A DNA stretch of 56,469 nt from Paenibacillus sp. EZ-K15. Lineage in GTDB: Bacteria; Bacillota; Bacilli; Paenibacillales; Paenibacillaceae. Positions 47,340 through 56,469 of this stretch are shown here, piece after piece. Made by a program: the position numbers and the translations under genes. Location: contig NZ_PDHM01000002.1 of the NCBI RefSeq assembly GCF_002573715.1, positions 1-56,469 on the forward strand. Direction: 5' to 3'. The notes beneath the pieces were generated by a model, which saw only the letters and a list, made by a program, of their open reading frames with translations, did not search any database and was not told the origin of the DNA. Numbering within the stretch: position 1 is the stretch's first letter; every line of letters begins with the position of its first letter.

Positions 47340-47430
47340 GGTTGTGAGCTTCACAACCGGATAATCGAGAACAAAAAAGAACGCAAAATGCGGTCTGTCA
47401 TCCTTTAGGAACGTCGATAAGACGTTTTTC
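47340..47430 (+). promoter_or_regulatory. Structured murA leader
   Basis: A perfect inverted repeat GGTTGTGA/TCACAACC (47340-47358) is followed by a small terminator-like hairpin AACGTC/GACGTT with T-tail (47410-47429). The latter is enclosed by GTCAT/ATGAC, which could compete with it. No known leader class is recognised. Confidence 0.4.
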
Positions 47431-47492
47431 TTGTATGACGGCCATCAGAACCATTTCCGGCTGCGAAGTGATGTAGGGGGACCCGAAAGCTT

Positions 47493-48752
47493 ATGGAAAA
47501 ATTGATGATCAGCGGTGGACGCCCACTGCGAGGTACTGTAACAATCAGTGGTGCCAAAAACAGTGCTATTGCGTTAATTCCCGCCGCAATCCTGGCGGAA
47601 TCGGAAGTCGTACTTGATAATTTGCCGCTTCTCAGCGATGTGGCTGTTTATGCTGAGATTTTGGAAGAATTGGGCGGGCAAGTTTCATGGGAAGGCAATC
47701 AGATGAGAATTGACCCTTCTGATATCAAATCTATTCCGATGCCTAACGGACCCGTTAAGAAACTGCGCGCGTCCTACTATATGATGGGCGCCATGCTTGG
47801 AAGATTTAAAGAAGCCGTGATCGGCCTGCCGGGCGGCTGTAATTTTGAACCTCGTCCCATCGATCAGCACATCAAGGGTTTTGAAGCGCTTGGCGCAACC
47901 GTCACCAATGAACACGGTTCGATTCATCTGCATGCCAAAGAGCTGCGGGGCGCGAAGATCTATCTGGATGTGAGCAGTGTTGGTGCAACCATTAATATTA
48001 TGCTGGCGGCTGCTAAGGCCAAAGGCTCCACAATTATTGAAAATGCGGCGAAAGAGCCTGAAATTATAGATGTTGCAACACTTTTAAACTCCATGGGAGC
48101 TGTCATTAAGGGCGCTGGAACGGAAACGATCCGGATTGAAGGCGTAACTGAGATGCATGGCTGCCGACATTCCATTATTCCAGACCGGATTCAGGCCGGT
48201 ACATATATGATTGCTGCCGCAGCTACACGCGGCGATGTTCTGATTGACAATGTCATCCCGAAACATCTTGAAGCCCTTACGGCCAAGCTGATCGAGATGG
48301 GTGTTGGTATTGAGGAGTTGGACGAAAGCATTCGCGTGATCGGTAAGGATCGATACCAGCATGTGGACGTTAAGGCGCTTATATATCCTGGATTTGCAAC
48401 GGATTTGCAATCACCGATGACCAGCCTGCTTACGCAAGCGGAAGGCGTTAGTGTCCTTAGTGATTTTGTATATAGTAACCGATTTAAACATGTTCCGGAG
48501 TTAGTTCGCATGGGTGCCAAAATCCGCGTGGAGGGACGTTCTGCTATTATAGAAGGCGGTCCGCTGAACGCAGCCAAAGTCAAAGCGACCGACCTGCGCG
48601 CAGGCGCGGCTCTTGTCATTGCTGGACTAACCGTACCCGAAGGGGTAACGGAGGTAAGTGGCGTAGAATTCATTGACCGCGGCTATGACCATCTGGTATC
48701 CAATCTGCGTATGCTGGGTGCCGACGTATGGCGTGAGACTGAGGAAGAATGA
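47493..48752 (+). CDS. murA: UDP-N-acetylglucosamine 1-carboxyvinyltransferase
   Basis: Catalyses the first committed step of peptidoglycan synthesis, adding enolpyruvate to UDP-GlcNAc. The 419-residue protein has the conserved GAKNSA near the N-terminus, the mobile loop with active-site Cys116 in [12 protein letters not shown], and [11 protein letters not shown] near the end. The loop Cys is the residue alkylated by fosfomycin in this family. Position between fba and rho matches the second copy of Bacillus (murAB/murAA naming varies). ATG 47493 has AGGGGG upstream. Confidence 0.95.
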   Translation: MEKLMISGGRPLRGTVTISGAKNSAIALIPAAILAESEVVLDNLPLLSDVAVYAEILEELGGQVSWEGNQMRIDPSDIKSIPMPNGPVKKLRASYYMMGAMLGRFKEAVIGLPGGCNFEPRPIDQHIKGFEALGATVTNEHGSIHLHAKELRGAKIYLDVSSVGATINIMLAAAKAKGSTIIENAAKEPEIIDVATLLNSMGAVIKGAGTETIRIEGVTEMHGCRHSIIPDRIQAGTYMIAAAATRGDVLIDNVIPKHLEALTAKLIEMGVGIEELDESIRVIGKDRYQHVDVKALIYPGFATDLQSPMTSLLTQAEGVSVLSDFVYSNRFKHVPELVRMGAKIRVEGRSAIIEGGPLNAAKVKATDLRAGAALVIAGLTVPEGVTEVSGVEFIDRGYDHLVSNLRMLGADVWRETEEE

Positions 48753-48905
48753 TTTTTTTACCAAAATGAGGGAAATATGTGGTTAAAACTGCATATCTCC
48801 CTCTGATTTGGGTAATGCTCCTAGTAAAGCTCTCATAGAATAATAGACTACATGCAGCAGGGACTTGCTGTGACAGAAACAAATAATTGAATAGGTGGTT
48901 ATTGA

Positions 48906-50234
48906 ATGGATTTACAAATAGCCGATTTGGAAGGCATGAAGCTGACGGATCTGTATAAGCTAGCCAAAAAGTATCAGATCCCTTATTATGGCCAGTTGAA
49001 GAAAAAAGAATTGATATTTGCCATTCTCCGGGCGCAGGCTGAACAGAGCGGCTTGATGTTCATGGAGGGTGTACTTGAGATTTTGCCGGAAGGTTACGGT
49101 TTTCTTAGACCGATCAACTATTTACCGAGCACGGAGGACATCTACATTTCGGCCTCCCAGATTCGTAAATTTGATTTAAGGACCGGAGATTTGGTTTCGG
49201 GCAAATGCCGGACACCTAAAGAGAACGAACGTTACTTCGGGCTGCTGCAGGTCAACGCCGTGAATGGTGAGAATCCTGCCGTCGCAGCGGAACGATTGCA
49301 CTTCCCAGCCTTGACTCCTCTATATCCGCAAGAAAAGCTTGTTCTTGAAACATCCCCTAATCAGTTGTCAACCCGAATTATGGATCTGCTTGCACCTGTA
49401 GGTTTAGGACAACGCGGTTTGATCGTAGCACCGCCAAAAGCAGGGAAAACGCTCCTCTTAAAAGAAATCGCCAACAGCATCTCAACCAACAATCCAGAGA
49501 TTGAACTGTTTGTTTTACTCATCGATGAACGGCCTGAAGAAGTGACGGATATGCAGCGTTCCGTTAAGGGCGAGGTGGTTGCTTCTACTTTTGACGAGCT
49601 TCCGGAGAACCATATTAAAGTGGCGGAACTGGTATTGTCCCGTGCCTTGCGGTTGGTGGAGCATAAGAAGGACGTTGTTATATTGCTGGACAGCATCACC
49701 CGTCTTGCCCGTGCGTACAACCTGGTCATTCCTCCGTCCGGCAGAACGCTGAGCGGCGGTATTGATCCTGCGGCATTCCATCGTCCGAAACGTTTCTTCG
49801 GTTCGGCGCGTAACGTGGAGGAAGGCGGAAGTTTGACGATTCTGGCTACAGCCTTGGTTGAAACCGGATCGCGGATGGATGACATTATTTATGAGGAATT
49901 TAAAGGTACAGGCAACATGGAGCTGCACCTAGACCGTCGCTTTGCGGAACGCCGTATTTTTCCGGCGATCGACATTCGTCGCTCCGGTACCCGGCGTGAA
50001 GAGGTGCTGCTGAACAAGGATGAATTGGATACCATTTGGGCGATCCGTAAAAATATGAACGACTCTGCTGACTTTGTGGAAGGATTCCTCAAAAAAATGC
50101 GTGACAGCAAGAATAACGCAGAGTTCTTGGCATCATTTGATGTGAATGCCAATAACGGGAGCGGAACCGGGACTCAGGGCCAGACAGCTAGACGCCCATC
50201 GCGCGCATCGGCTGCGACGGCCCCTCAGAGCTAG
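48906..50234 (+). CDS. rho: Transcription termination factor Rho
   Basis: A hexameric RNA helicase that ends untranslated transcripts. The 442-residue protein has an N-terminal helical domain, a cold-shock-like RNA-binding domain (EGYGFLRP, about residues 50-120), Walker [10 protein letters not shown], Walker [14 protein letters not shown] and the R-loop region RRSGTRREE. The C-terminal 25 residues are a Gly/Ser/Thr-rich tail. glpX, found next to rho in B. subtilis, is absent. ATG 48906 has only a weak ribosome site (AGGTGG). Confidence 0.96.
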   Translation: MDLQIADLEGMKLTDLYKLAKKYQIPYYGQLKKKELIFAILRAQAEQSGLMFMEGVLEILPEGYGFLRPINYLPSTEDIYISASQIRKFDLRTGDLVSGKCRTPKENERYFGLLQVNAVNGENPAVAAERLHFPALTPLYPQEKLVLETSPNQLSTRIMDLLAPVGLGQRGLIVAPPKAGKTLLLKEIANSISTNNPEIELFVLLIDERPEEVTDMQRSVKGEVVASTFDELPENHIKVAELVLSRALRLVEHKKDVVILLDSITRLARAYNLVIPPSGRTLSGGIDPAAFHRPKRFFGSARNVEEGGSLTILATALVETGSRMDDIIYEEFKGTGNMELHLDRRFAERRIFPAIDIRRSGTRREEVLLNKDELDTIWAIRKNMNDSADFVEGFLKKMRDSKNNAEFLASFDVNANNGSGTGTQGQTARRPSRASAATAPQS

Positions 50235-50265
50235 TCCTGAATCAACCGGAGAATAGGAGATCAAC

Positions 50266-51543
50266 ATGTATTTGGTTTATGCAGATGAGCAAGGGAATGT
50301 ATATGATCATTCCGATCTGTTCGGGCTTGCCCGCAGCGGAGATATGATCGTTGAGATATTGGATGATGAATTAATCCCTTTGCCAGAGGGGGCTACATTG
50401 GTCGGACTACCGAGCACCCGAGCGATCGGAATGGATCCAGAGACCGGTGATATGATGCCGCTTGAGGACGGGTACACTGCTGTCGGAGCGCTGTTGCCGC
50501 AAGGCTATACCCGGTTGTGCTTGCCAGGATACGTGAAGTCGGACAAGGAATATAAGCTGCCGCTATTTGGTTACTCGGCGGTGGTATGGAAGGATGGCGC
50601 TTTCTATACAACAGCGCGTTTATCCGATGACCCGGAGAAGTGGAACCCGGTGAACTGCGATCTGAACGATCTTGAGCTCGGGGTTAAGACGCTGAAGGAG
50701 AAATATCCGGAGAATCGGCTCTATGAGCATCTGTCTAACTGTGCATTAGGATATGAATGCCTGACGGCATCCAATACCTTCCTGAATCGCTGGGAAGGCG
50801 CTGTTCCCGTATCATACTCTTGCAATGCCGGTTGCTTCGGTTGTATTTCGGAACAGCCGGATGACAGCGGCTTTGTCTCGCCACAGACCCGTATGAACTT
50901 CCGTCCGAGAGTGGATGAGTTGGTGCAGGTCATGCTGGAGCATCTGAAGACACCGGAGTCGATCATCAGCTTTGGCCAAGGTTGTGAGGGAGAACCCTCC
51001 ACGCAGGCGAAGATCATTATAGAAGCCATGAGAGAAGTTCGGGCACAGACTGATATGGGATACATCAATATTAATACCAATGCGGGACTGACCGATTTTA
51101 TCCGTGGTATCGTGGATGCGGGTCTTGATCTGATGCGGGTCAGCACGATCAGTGCATTGGATGATCATTATAACGCATACTACAAGCCAAGGGGCTATAC
51201 GCTGGCCAATGTGGAGAAATCTCTTCGTTATGCAACCGATCAAGGTGTGTATACCTCCATCAACTATCTGATCTTCCCGGGCGTAACTGATCGCGAGGAA
51301 GAGCTGGAAGCCATGATTGAGTTTGCCCGCCGCACCGGTCTCAAATTGATTCAACTCCGCAATCTCAACATTGACCCTGAGAGCTATCTCGAGCTTATTC
51401 CGCCTGCACAAGGCGAGATTCTGGGGATGAAGCAGGCTATTGAGATTATGCAGGAGGAATTGCCAGATGTGGTGATTGGCTCCTATACGCATGTGCCGCC
51501 TGCAGGACAGGCAAGACCGAAGAAGAGATCCTCGATTATTTAA
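50266..51543 (+). CDS. Radical SAM protein of unknown substrate
   Basis: A 425-residue radical SAM enzyme. The first 180 residues form a family-specific domain without cysteine motifs. The iron-sulfur cluster motif is CNAGCFGC (Cys186, Cys190, Cys193, CxxxCxxC), followed by FGQGCEGEP (SAM amine contact) and later strands INTNAG and NLNIDPE of the barrel. There is no SPASM-like cysteine cluster at the C-terminus. It begins 31 bases after rho and precedes rpmE, an unusual setting. ATG 50266 follows AGGAG. The substrate cannot be inferred. Confidence 0.85.
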   Translation: MYLVYADEQGNVYDHSDLFGLARSGDMIVEILDDELIPLPEGATLVGLPSTRAIGMDPETGDMMPLEDGYTAVGALLPQGYTRLCLPGYVKSDKEYKLPLFGYSAVVWKDGAFYTTARLSDDPEKWNPVNCDLNDLELGVKTLKEKYPENRLYEHLSNCALGYECLTASNTFLNRWEGAVPVSYSCNAGCFGCISEQPDDSGFVSPQTRMNFRPRVDELVQVMLEHLKTPESIISFGQGCEGEPSTQAKIIIEAMREVRAQTDMGYININTNAGLTDFIRGIVDAGLDLMRVSTISALDDHYNAYYKPRGYTLANVEKSLRYATDQGVYTSINYLIFPGVTDREEELEAMIEFARRTGLKLIQLRNLNIDPESYLELIPPAQGEILGMKQAIEIMQEELPDVVIGSYTHVPPAGQARPKKRSSII

Positions 51544-51721
51544 CAGAACCGTACTGAATATCGGATGTGTTAAAAACAGGTTGAAATTCCAATTGTGGAC
51601 TTGTCTGATGATTTGTGTATGAGCTATTGCGCATTCATTTTGCTCGTGATATACTCCATTTATGTGTCCATATAACTCTGGGTCCGCATGAGGCTCAGGG
51701 CGGAAAGAGGTGAAAGCTACA

Positions 51722-51919
51722 ATGAAACAAGATATTCAACCGAAATATCACGTTACTACAGTTACTTGTGCTTGCGGTAATACGTTTGAAACAGGTTCTG
51801 TAAAACCAGATCTTCGTGTAGAGATTTGCTCGAACTGTCATCCGTTCTTCACAGGTAAACAGAAATTCCTGGATGCTGGCGGTCGTGTTGATAGATTCAA
51901 GAAGAAATACGGTATCTAA
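51722..51919 (+). CDS. rpmE: 50S ribosomal protein L31, zinc-binding form
   Basis: A 65-residue L31 with the zinc-binding CACG and CSNC motifs, so it is the C+ form used when zinc is plentiful. The sequence ends with the family's [13 protein letters not shown] 51722 is spaced nine bases from AGAGGTG, so GTG 51710 is not used. A terminator follows directly. Confidence 0.96.
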   Translation: MKQDIQPKYHVTTVTCACGNTFETGSVKPDLRVEICSNCHPFFTGKQKFLDAGGRVDRFKKKYGI

Positions 51920-51924
51920 TAAAC

Positions 51925-51957
51925 AAACCCTTCGCCCTTGTGGTCGAAGGGTTTTTG
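51925..51957 (+). terminator. rpmE terminator
   Basis: AAACCCTTCG pairs with CGAAGGGTTT over a 10-base loop and ends in a T-run. Confidence 0.9.
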
Positions 51958-51999
51958 TCTGTTTACAGGGCTGGAGGAGTATGCAACTTCTTCCGTTGG

Positions 52000-52028
52000 T
52001 TGCTTTTTTGATAGCCATGCGATATACT
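52000..52028 (+). promoter_or_regulatory. SRP RNA promoter
   Basis: TTGCTT (52000-52005), a 17-base spacer and TATACT (52023-52028), placing transcription start at about 52034. Confidence 0.7.
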
Positions 52029-52033
52029 AAAGT

Positions 52034-52306
52034 TCGCCGTGCTAGACGGGGAGGTAGCGGTGCCCTGTAACTCGCAATCCGCTGTAGCGAGGTTGAATTC
52101 CTGTTAGAGGTATTGTCGATGTGAGGCTGGTCCCTGCGCTCAACGTTGACGGTTGGGTCCTCCGCAATGAGCACTTGTGAACCTGGTCAGGTCCGGAAGG
52201 AAGCAGCCATAAGCAAGATCGCTTTTGTGCCGGAGGGGTGCCTAGCCCGAGTTGTTGCTCAGGATTGCCGCTCGGATCGCAATTATCAATAACAGGTGCA
52301 CGGTAT
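52034..52306 (+). ncRNA. ffs: Signal recognition particle RNA, large Bacillus type
   Basis: About 270 bases with the conserved 5' segment GGGGAGGTAGCGGTGCCCTG, the Ffh-binding hairpin TCAGGTCCGGAAGGAAGCAG, and the closing pair GCCGTGC with GCACGGT. The extra Alu domain makes this the long form typical of Bacillus. It scaffolds Ffh for membrane targeting of nascent proteins. Ends are estimated from the closing stem. Confidence 0.95.
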
Positions 52307-52321
52307 ACATATCTGCACATA

Positions 52322-52353
52322 ACACCTTTGCCATATTGGCAAGGGTGTTTTTT
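52322..52353 (+). terminator. SRP RNA terminator
   Basis: ACACCTTTGCC pairs with GGCAAGGGTGT over a 5-base loop, followed by six T. Confidence 0.9.
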
Positions 52354-52523
52354 GTCGAAACGGCTATCCATTCAAGCTGATCCTTCATGTGCACTTTGGA
52401 TAAAGTTTTCCAAGTAAACGTTTTGCTAAGGCAGGGGAAAGTAGTATAGAATGTAGTATAATATAACCGTTAAACTCACGCCTTTTTGGCTGGGAATGAC
52501 CATGAATGCAACAGTAAAGCACG

Positions 52524-52566
52524 CGAGGATCGAGTTTAGTATAAACTTAAGGTTTTCTCGATCTCG
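52524..52566 (+). other. Hairpin in the dnaX leader
   Basis: CGAGGATCGAG pairs with CTCGATCTCG (one bulged base), enclosing GTTTA/TAAAC. It lies 30 bases before the dnaX start, with no T-tract. A TATAAT at 52457-52462 upstream could start the transcript, but its -35 is poor. Confidence 0.4.
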
Positions 52567-52597
52567 TGAAGTGGAAGTTGAAAGAGGGTAAAGCACA

Positions 52598-54310
52598 GTG
52601 GAACATATCGCGTTATATCGTGCTTGGCGACCACAGTCGTTCGGCGACATGGTGGGCCAGCAGCATATTATCCAGACCCTGCAGAATGCCATTCGCGAGC
52701 AGCGGGTTTCCCATGCCTACCTGTTCAGCGGTCCACGGGGTACGGGCAAGACCAGTGCCGCTAAAATTTTGGCCAAAGCCGTGAACTGCGAGCATGGTCC
52801 GGCTGAGGAACCCTGCAATGAATGCGAGGCCTGCCGGCGTATAACGTCCGGAGCCGTCATGGATGTTCAGGAGATCGATGCTGCATCCAACCGCGGTGTC
52901 GAAGAAATCCGTGATTTGCGGGAGAAAGTCAAATACGCACCGACCGAGGTGCGGCGTAAGGTTTATATTATCGATGAAGTACACATGCTGACGACGGAAG
53001 CGTTCAATGCATTATTAAAAACGCTGGAGGAACCGCCGGCACACGTGATGTTTATACTAGCGACAACAGAGCCGCACAGGCTTCCGGCAACGATCATCTC
53101 ACGCTGTCAACGGTTTGACTTCCGGAGGGTTTCCTTGGACGAACAGACCGGGCGTCTGGAGCAGATTTGCGGAGAAGAAGGCATTACGGCAGAGCCTGAA
53201 GCACTGCAGTATATCGCACGTCTATCGGATGGCGGTATGCGGGATGCACTGAGCATTTTGGATCAGATTGCCTCCTTCACAGGAGGCACGGTATCTTACC
53301 AGCAGGTCATGGACATGACGGGCGGGATTGCCTCGGAGCAGTTTGGCCGTCTGGCCAGTGCCGTGAAACAGGGGGATGCCGGACTTGTGCTGCAGATCGT
53401 GGAGCAATTCATGCAGGAGGGAAAAAGTGCAGATAAATGCATGGAGAATCTCCTGTATTATTTCCGCGATTTGCTGATGATCAAGATGGTTCCTAGCGCC
53501 GATAAGCTGACCGACCGGGTTTTGAATCCGGCAGAGTTTCAGGAGATGGCGAATGCCTTTAGCCGAGACGAACTATTTCAAATGATTGATACGCTGAACC
53601 GGTATCAGAGTGAGATGAAATACGCCTCGCAGCCGCAGACTCTGTTTGAGGTGGCATTGCTCAAGCTTTCCGGTATAACTCAATCAGCGGGTGGGGCCAG
53701 AGCTCAGAATACAGCCGATGCGGGGGAGCTCGCTCAGCTGAAGCAGCATGTAGCCTCACTTGAGAAAAAGCTGGAGCGACTGATACAAAACGGTGTTCCT
53801 GCATCTGGTCAACGTGAACCGGCCAAGTCTACCCGTACACCGGCACCGAAAGCAGCTTCATCAGCCAAGATCCCGCAGCATATGGATCAGTATATATCTT
53901 GCCGAACGGGGGAGGATTATACTTCTGTTCATCGGCAGTGGGCCCAAATTTTGCAGAATGTGAAAGAGGAGAAGGTGACGGTCCACGCTTGGTTGATGGA
54001 TGGAGAACCTGTGTCCGTATGGGAAGACAAGGTTCTTGTCGCTTTTAAAAACAACATCCACCGCGAAACCACGGAGAAACCTGCCAACAAACAGGTGATT
54101 GAAGGGGTTCTTGAGTCCACGCTTGGCAAGCCGTATCATCTGGTTACCATGATGCTTCGTGATTGGAGTGACGCGGTAGAAGGAGTGGGCAAGCCTCAGG
54201 CAGAGGAGCTTAAGCTTGAGCATGAAGAAGCGGAGGCCGGTGGGGAGAAACCATGGATTGATGAGGCGATCCAGTTGTTTGGAGAAGACCTCGTTGTCAT
54301 AAAAGACTAG
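52598..54310 (+). CDS. dnaX: DNA polymerase III subunit gamma/tau
   Basis: The clamp-loader ATPase that couples polymerase and helicase. The 570-residue protein has Walker A GPRGTGKTS, a four-Cys zinc module (CEHGPAEEPCNECEAC), Walker B-like IDEVHML, sensor 1 LATTEPHRLP, then a tau-type C-terminal region with a coiled coil (about residues 380-405) and a basic Ala/Pro linker. The GTG at 52598 is preceded by AGAGGGT. dnaX-yaaK-recR is a classic operon. Confidence 0.96.
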   Translation: MEHIALYRAWRPQSFGDMVGQQHIIQTLQNAIREQRVSHAYLFSGPRGTGKTSAAKILAKAVNCEHGPAEEPCNECEACRRITSGAVMDVQEIDAASNRGVEEIRDLREKVKYAPTEVRRKVYIIDEVHMLTTEAFNALLKTLEEPPAHVMFILATTEPHRLPATIISRCQRFDFRRVSLDEQTGRLEQICGEEGITAEPEALQYIARLSDGGMRDALSILDQIASFTGGTVSYQQVMDMTGGIASEQFGRLASAVKQGDAGLVLQIVEQFMQEGKSADKCMENLLYYFRDLLMIKMVPSADKLTDRVLNPAEFQEMANAFSRDELFQMIDTLNRYQSEMKYASQPQTLFEVALLKLSGITQSAGGARAQNTADAGELAQLKQHVASLEKKLERLIQNGVPASGQREPAKSTRTPAPKAASSAKIPQHMDQYISCRTGEDYTSVHRQWAQILQNVKEEKVTVHAWLMDGEPVSVWEDKVLVAFKNNIHRETTEKPANKQVIEGVLESTLGKPYHLVTMMLRDWSDAVEGVGKPQAEELKLEHEEAEAGGEKPWIDEAIQLFGEDLVVIKD

Positions 54311-54350
54311 CACGTCCCTACGTGCACCCTATTATAAGGAGAGATGAATC

Positions 54351-54662
54351 ATGAATAATATGAACCAAATGATGAAGCAAGTGAAAAAGATGCAGGAGCA
54401 AATGCTGAAGGCTCAGGAAGAGCTCGCTACGAAAACCGTTGAAGGAACTTCCGGCGGTGGCGTGGTTACCGTGGAAGCGAATGGACATAAACAAATTTTG
54501 TCCATCAACATCAAGCCTGAGGCGGTTGACCCGGATGATGTGGAAATGCTGCAGGATCTGGTACTGACTGCGGTTAACGATGCACTTGCCAAGGCTGAAG
54601 AAATCGCAAATGCTGATATGGGCAAATTCACAGGCGGCATGAAAATTCCGGGCTTGTTCTAA
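54351..54662 (+). CDS. yaaK: YbaB/EbfC family nucleoid-associated protein
   Basis: A 103-residue DNA-binding protein that forms a tweezer-like dimer. Typical features: a Met/Gln/Lys-rich first helix ([15 protein letters not shown]), the central [11 protein letters not shown] hairpin and the Gly-rich C-terminus. Located between dnaX and recR as in most bacteria. RBS AAGGAGAG precedes the ATG. Confidence 0.95.
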   Translation: MNNMNQMMKQVKKMQEQMLKAQEELATKTVEGTSGGGVVTVEANGHKQILSINIKPEAVDPDDVEMLQDLVLTAVNDALAKAEEIANADMGKFTGGMKIPGLF

Positions 54663-54687
54663 TCTAACCTAGAAGGAGTAGTTACAT

Positions 54688-55287
54688 TTGTACTATCCTG
54701 AACCGATCGCGAAGCTCATCGACGCCTTTACGCGACTGCCGGGTGTGGGGCCGAAGACGGCCGCCCGCCTGGCTTTTCATGTTCTGAACATGAAGGAAGA
54801 TGACGTTATTGATTTTGCCAAAGCGCTAGTCAGTGTCAAAAGGAATCTGCACTACTGCTCCGTCTGCTGCAACATCACCGATACGGATCCATGCCGGGTA
54901 TGTCAGGACAAGACCCGGGATGCTTCGACCATCTGCGTTGTACAGGATGCCAAGGATCTTGTGGCGATGGAGCGTACGAAGGAATTCGATGGCTACTATC
55001 ATGTCCTCCACGGAGCCATATCTCCGATGGAAGGGATCGGACCGGATGAAATCCGTCTGAAGGAGCTGCTGACGCGTCTTAGCGATGAGAGAGTGAAAGA
55101 GCTGATTCTGGCCACGAATGCCAATATCGAAGGAGAGGCAACGGCGATGTACATATCGCGCCTGGTCCGTCCTTTTGACATTAAGGTGACCCGAATTGCC
55201 CATGGACTGCCTGTTGGCGGTGACTTGGAGTATGCAGATGAAGTGACTTTATCCAAGGCGCTTGAGGGCCGAAGAGAGCTGAACTGA
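54688..55287 (+). CDS. recR: Recombination mediator RecR
   Basis: Helps load RecA at gapped DNA together with RecF and RecO. The 199-residue protein has an N-terminal helix-hairpin-helix ([15 protein letters not shown]), a four-Cys zinc finger ([16 protein letters not shown]), a TOPRIM domain (about residues 80-175) and a C-terminal Walker B-like strand. The start is TTG 54688 with AGAAGGAG upstream. Confidence 0.96.
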   Translation: MYYPEPIAKLIDAFTRLPGVGPKTAARLAFHVLNMKEDDVIDFAKALVSVKRNLHYCSVCCNITDTDPCRVCQDKTRDASTICVVQDAKDLVAMERTKEFDGYYHVLHGAISPMEGIGPDEIRLKELLTRLSDERVKELILATNANIEGEATAMYISRLVRPFDIKVTRIAHGLPVGGDLEYADEVTLSKALEGRRELN

Positions 55288-55340
55288 TATTTTGTAATTC
55301 CTGCAACATCTGTTTGAGATTTGAAAGCATATATACGAGA

Positions 55341-55377
55341 ACGAGCATCGGAAGAGATTCTGATGGCTCGTTTTTTT
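55341..55377 (+). terminator. Terminator after recR
   Basis: ACGAGC-ATC pairs with GAT-GCTCGT across a 12-base loop and ends in seven T. Confidence 0.85.
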
Positions 55378-55511
55378 ATTTATTACATCGTGCAAAAGTA
55401 GAGGGTGGAAGAGTTCTTTTGGTTCTAAGTTTGTCCCTCTCTCGATATGAATGTTACAGACGGTCTTATTAAGGGCAGTGTCTACATTCATATTCATAGG
55501 GAGTGAACGTG

Positions 55512-55802
55512 ATGAAGATATGGTGGAAGCAGTCGAAGAAGCAAGAGGAGGAAACGTATATCACGGCAGAGGATCAGGAACGGATGTGGCATGTATTCCT
55601 GGATGTCCAGAGGTCCCAGATGGAGTGGGAGCGGGCGCACTTGCTGTTTCAAGAGGCTACGGGACAGGATCAGATTGATTATGCAATCTATATGCTGGAG
55701 GCAGCGGAGCGCAAATACCAGATGAATCTCAAGCAAGCCAAACAGCTCAATCTGGATGGAGCGAGGATGCAATATATCGAGCAAAAAAGAGAGAACGGCT
55801 AA
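55512..55802 (+). CDS. yaaL: YaaL-like DUF2508 protein
   Basis: A 96-residue helical, Gln/Glu-rich soluble protein of the DUF2508 family, represented by B. subtilis YaaL between recR and bofA. Function unknown. ATG 55512 is chosen because GGGAG lies eight bases upstream. The in-frame GTG at 55503 is too close to it. Confidence 0.85.
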   Translation: MKIWWKQSKKQEEETYITAEDQERMWHVFLDVQRSQMEWERAHLLFQEATGQDQIDYAIYMLEAAERKYQMNLKQAKQLNLDGARMQYIEQKRENG

Positions 55803-55846
55803 ATGAGAGATGAGAGGATTCGTAATGACTTAAAGGAGGGGTAACT

Positions 55847-56116
55847 ATGAAATTGATTGTACTGGGCACGCTTTGCATATCGCTCTTATTGCTTATCTAT
55901 GTTGTGTTTAGAAAAAAGCTTGGGCTGGGATGGTTAACCGTATTCGGTGCCCATCTTGCTCTCTCGGCAGTGGCTATCTATGTTGTGAATTTCTCGGGAT
56001 TGGCGGCCGAAACGTATATTCCTCTGAATCCGATGACCATAGGAACCGTCATGGTTCTGGGCTTGCCGGGCGTGGCCCTTCTTGTTGGATTAAAAATAAC
56101 GATATTAGGTAGTTGA
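55847..56116 (+). CDS. bofA: Pro-sigma-K processing inhibitor BofA
   Basis: A membrane protein that holds the SpoIVFB protease inactive until the forespore signals, delaying sigma-K in the mother cell. The 89-residue product has hydrophobic helices at about 2-20, 28-48 and 60-85, and the conserved C-terminal GLPGVALL segment. RBS AAAGGAGGGG precedes the ATG. Gene order recR-yaaL-bofA-rrn is the same as in B. subtilis. Confidence 0.93.
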   Translation: MKLIVLGTLCISLLLLIYVVFRKKLGLGWLTVFGAHLALSAVAIYVVNFSGLAAETYIPLNPMTIGTVMVLGLPGVALLVGLKITILGS

Positions 56117-56224
56117 CGCAGGCTTATATTTTATGATACATTAATGTTCGCCCGTTTGATTCTGGGTGATAGAGATTCACCGGTCAGGTAGACAATTGGT
56201 TGAAAAAATAATCAAAAAAACTTC

Positions 56225-56254
56225 TTGACCAACAGCAAGCTAGTATGATATATT
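56225..56254 (+). promoter_or_regulatory. rRNA operon promoter and leader
   Basis: TTGACC (56225-56230), an 18-base spacer and TATATT (56249-56254). The leader that follows contains a GATCTTTGAAAACTGAAC boxA-like segment (near 56299) and a perfect 20-base palindrome at 56331-56350 (arms GGATTTCACT), probably part of pre-16S processing. Confidence 0.65.
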
Positions 56255-56450
56255 ATAAAAGTCGCCGCTGAGATGCGGATGACAAACAAAAAAATGATTG
56301 ATCTTTGAAAACTGAACAACGAGTGAGTAAGGATTTCACTAGTGAAATCCATTGCGAAATCATCATGTACAAGCCTTGGTTTGTTGGGTGATCGAGCATA
56401 AAGAGAATTGAACAAATTCTCGTCAGTTAAGAAATGAGCAAGTCAAACAC

Positions 56451-56469
56451 TTTATTGGAGAGTTTGATC
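56451..56469 (+). rRNA. rrs: 16S ribosomal RNA, first bases only
   Basis: TTTATTGGAGAGTTTGATC is the standard 5' end of 16S rRNA in this group. The gene continues beyond the window. Confidence 0.9.

Overview
This window is a complete stretch of chromosome between two ribosomal RNA operons. It opens on the last bases of a 5S rRNA and closes on the first bases of a 16S rRNA, both on the + strand. Gene content, the large Bacillus-type SRP RNA, spore genes (SspP, Spo0F, BofA, PbpG), AGGAGG-type ribosome sites and near-even base composition point to an endospore-forming member of the Bacillales, most likely Paenibacillus. That genus call is inference from gene content; no 16S body is present to confirm it.

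Layout. (1) 1-9508: the origin-proximal Bacillus order guaB, dacA, pdxS, pdxT, serS, tRNA-Ser(UGA), then a small hypothetical gene, sspP, a lipoprotein and tadA. (2) 9509-12901: an intergenic cluster of DnaA boxes, an orphan phosphorelay-type sensor kinase and the pseudouridine synthase rluF. (3) 13016-26235: mostly minus-strand accessory genes: motAB, a pterin dehydratase, cytochrome c, an acetyltransferase, two paralogous NlpC/P60 wall hydrolases (one behind a c-di-AMP riboswitch), an M1 metallopeptidase with a membrane partner, ywhD, a stalk-domain protein, and a cadC-cadA metal efflux operon. (4) 26647-38681: a zinc-ribbon membrane protein, pbpG, speE-speB, an island of GC-rich 155-base tandem repeats, an AHSA1 protein, an S12 beta-lactamase-family protein, a PAP2 phosphatase, a nitrilase plus acetyltransferase pair and two small genes. 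(5) 38964-51919: housekeeping genes found together elsewhere in B. subtilis: ywiB, argS, rpoE, pyrG, spo0F, fba, murA, rho, rpmE, with an intracellular subtilisin and a radical SAM gene among them. (6) 52034-56469: the origin-proximal order resumes with SRP RNA, dnaX, yaaK, recR, yaaL, bofA and the next rRNA operon.

How the genes connect. Nucleotide supply (guaB, pyrG), vitamin B6 (pdxST), aminoacylation (serS plus its tRNA, argS), cell wall (dacA, murA, pbpG, NlpC/P60 pair), replication and repair (dnaX, yaaK, recR), transcription (rpoE, rho) and sporulation (kinase, spo0F, bofA, sspP, pbpG) are interleaved. The strongest signals for a second look are: four perfect DnaA boxes within 47 bases ahead of a sporulation-type kinase; a sigma-H promoter with an embedded Spo0A half-site ahead of spo0F; a c-di-AMP riboswitch kept by one wall-hydrolase paralogue but reduced to a remnant in the other; tandem terminator-bearing repeats after speB; and two structured non-coding elements flanking rpoE, one ending in a terminator with no gene in front of it.
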